Assembly: GCF_003063545.1 (NCBI RefSeq)
Contig: NZ_NESD01000001.1
Coordinates: 62,001 to 126,000, forward strand
DNA length: 64,000 nt
Direction of reading: 5' to 3'
Origin: Limnohabitans sp. Jir61
GTDB taxonomy: Bacteria > Pseudomonadota > Gammaproteobacteria > Burkholderiales > Burkholderiaceae_C
Both the position numbers and the translations under genes were made by a program. The notes under the pieces are model-generated. The model was not told the DNA's origin, ran no database searches, and was given only the letters and a program-made list of their open reading frames with translations. This document shows, piece by piece, positions 63,400 to 64,000 of the stretch (position 1 is the stretch's first letter; each line of letters opens with the position of its first letter).

Positions 63400-64000
63400 G
63401 TGCGCTTCGATCAATTTTTAAACAGCTCGGACTCAGGTTTTGTTCATCCGCTGAGCAGCGAAATCACGCCGCAAACTGTGTATACCGAGCGACGCGAGTG
63501 GCTCAAGCAAATAGCTGCAGGTGCGGCAGGCCTGTCGATGGCTGCGTGGGCTTCACGTGAAGCCTTTGCACAAACACCTAGCGAAGTCGTGGTGCGCCCT
63601 GGCAAGTTGGCCCCGTTGACAGGCGCAGTGAGCCGTGTCAGTGGTGCCAACACGATGGAAAAAATCACCACCTACGCTGACGCGAGCAGCTACAACAACT
63701 TCTACGAATTCGGCACGGATAAATCAGACCCTGCCAAATACGCTCACACGCTGCAAACCAAACCGTGGACGGTCGAGGTGGAGGGGCTTGTTAAGAAGCC
63801 TGCACGTTTTGACTTAGACGACCTGCTCAAACTTAGCCCTATGGAAGAGCGTATTTATCGTTTGCGTTGCGTGGAAGGCTGGTCGATGGTGGTGCCGTGG
63901 GTGGGTTATTCGTTGGCTGAACTCATCAAGCGCGTGGAGCCTTTGGGCAGCGCCAAGTATGTGGAGTTCATCACCCAAGCCGATCCCAAAACCATGCCCG
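63400..64000 (+). CDS. msrP: Methionine sulfoxide reductase catalytic subunit MsrP (YedY), N-terminal part
   Basis: The gene starts at a GTG (63400) with AAAGGAAG just upstream and runs off the right edge after 200 codons. A Tat-type signal (TERREWLKQIAAGAAGLSMA) is followed by the YedY molybdopterin domain with YADASSYNNFYEFG and the Mo-ligand Cys in YRLRCVEGWSMVVPW. The enzyme repairs oxidised methionines in periplasmic proteins, using electrons from the membrane haem partner MsrQ, whose gene would be expected next, outside the window. Confidence 0.93.
   Translation, partial: MRFDQFLNSSDSGFVHPLSSEITPQTVYTERREWLKQIAAGAAGLSMAAWASREAFAQTPSEVVVRPGKLAPLTGAVSRVSGANTMEKITTYADASSYNNFYEFGTDKSDPAKYAHTLQTKPWTVEVEGLVKKPARFDLDDLLKLSPMEERIYRLRCVEGWSMVVPWVGYSLAELIKRVEPLGSAKYVEFITQADPKTMP

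Noticed and set aside
1..64000. Mobile genetic elements, CRISPR arrays, tRNA or rRNA genes, defence systems
   Set aside because: No transposase or integrase, no spaced direct repeats, no cloverleaf and no recognisable defence genes were seen.

Overview
The window reads as a chromosomal segment of a Burkholderiales betaproteobacterium, most likely of the family Comamonadaceae (Limnohabitans, Rhodoferax or Curvibacter-like). This rests on the double-length UvrA, the SAH riboswitch ahead of ahcY, the ahcY-tlyA-metF order, the PhoH-YbeY pair and general protein character. The genus is an inference. I saw no rRNA, tRNA, CRISPR array, prophage, transposase or recognisable defence system. The gene content is mostly housekeeping and catabolic.

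Layout. 1-8.3 kb: leucine/isovalerate catabolism: the end of an acyl-CoA dehydrogenase gene, a YchJ protein, a HAD hydrolase, a divergent AraC-type regulator, then the methylcrotonyl-CoA carboxylase operon ending in HMG-CoA lyase. 8.3-9.3 kb: two small genes. 9.3-14.3 kb: an acetate module made of a cNMP/CBS/DUF294 signalling protein, a DnaQ-like exonuclease and convergent yjcH-actP. 14.6-16.5 kb: an MHS-type transporter and a 56-aa membrane protein. 16.7-23.9 kb: a 1994-aa tandem UvrA and an MFS exporter. 24-27.6 kb (minus): release factor 3 and a hybrid histidine kinase. 27.6-31.5 kb: SAH riboswitch, ahcY, tlyA, metF, then an OmpW-like protein. 31.6-36.5 kb: rlmJ (minus), rplM-rpsI, erpA, and minus-strand anmK plus an M23 peptidase. 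36.6-40.7 kb: tyrS, a CDF transporter, dtd, dbpA. 40.7-43.6 kb (minus): phoH, ybeY and a GT39 glycosyltransferase. 43.7-45.3 kb: ruvAB. 45.3-50.7 kb: a histidine phosphatase, a TetR-controlled fatty acyl-CoA operon and two thioesterases. 50.8-58.4 kb: an Atm1-type ABC exporter and a complete RND efflux operon. 58.6-61.7 kb: metK (minus) with a structured leader, divergent from two lipid A acyltransferases. 61.8-64 kb: engB (minus), cytochrome c4 and the start of msrP.

How the genes work together. The methyl cycle is present in pieces: metK makes SAM, ahcY removes SAH, metF supplies methyl groups. The SAM-using rRNA methylase gene tlyA lies between ahcY and metF behind the SAH riboswitch. Acyl-CoA metabolism occurs twice, as the liu operon and the TetR-linked FadE operon. 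The anmK-M23 pair handles cell-wall turnover, and the lpxL pair handles lipid A.

The most unusual signal is not a gene. Five hairpins, at 11844-11917, 12023-12094, 19104-19195, 21477-21550 and 23959-24043, share a design: arms of 23-27 nt that differ completely between loci but pair within each locus, around a related tip. Four tips share the 17-mer CATTCNNNGCGMAGCGA. Nearly all departures from perfect pairing are G-U wobbles on the strand that carries the tip motif. Two copies lie inside the uvrA reading frame without breaking it. This looks like a small dispersed element with locus-specific stems and a conserved tip.
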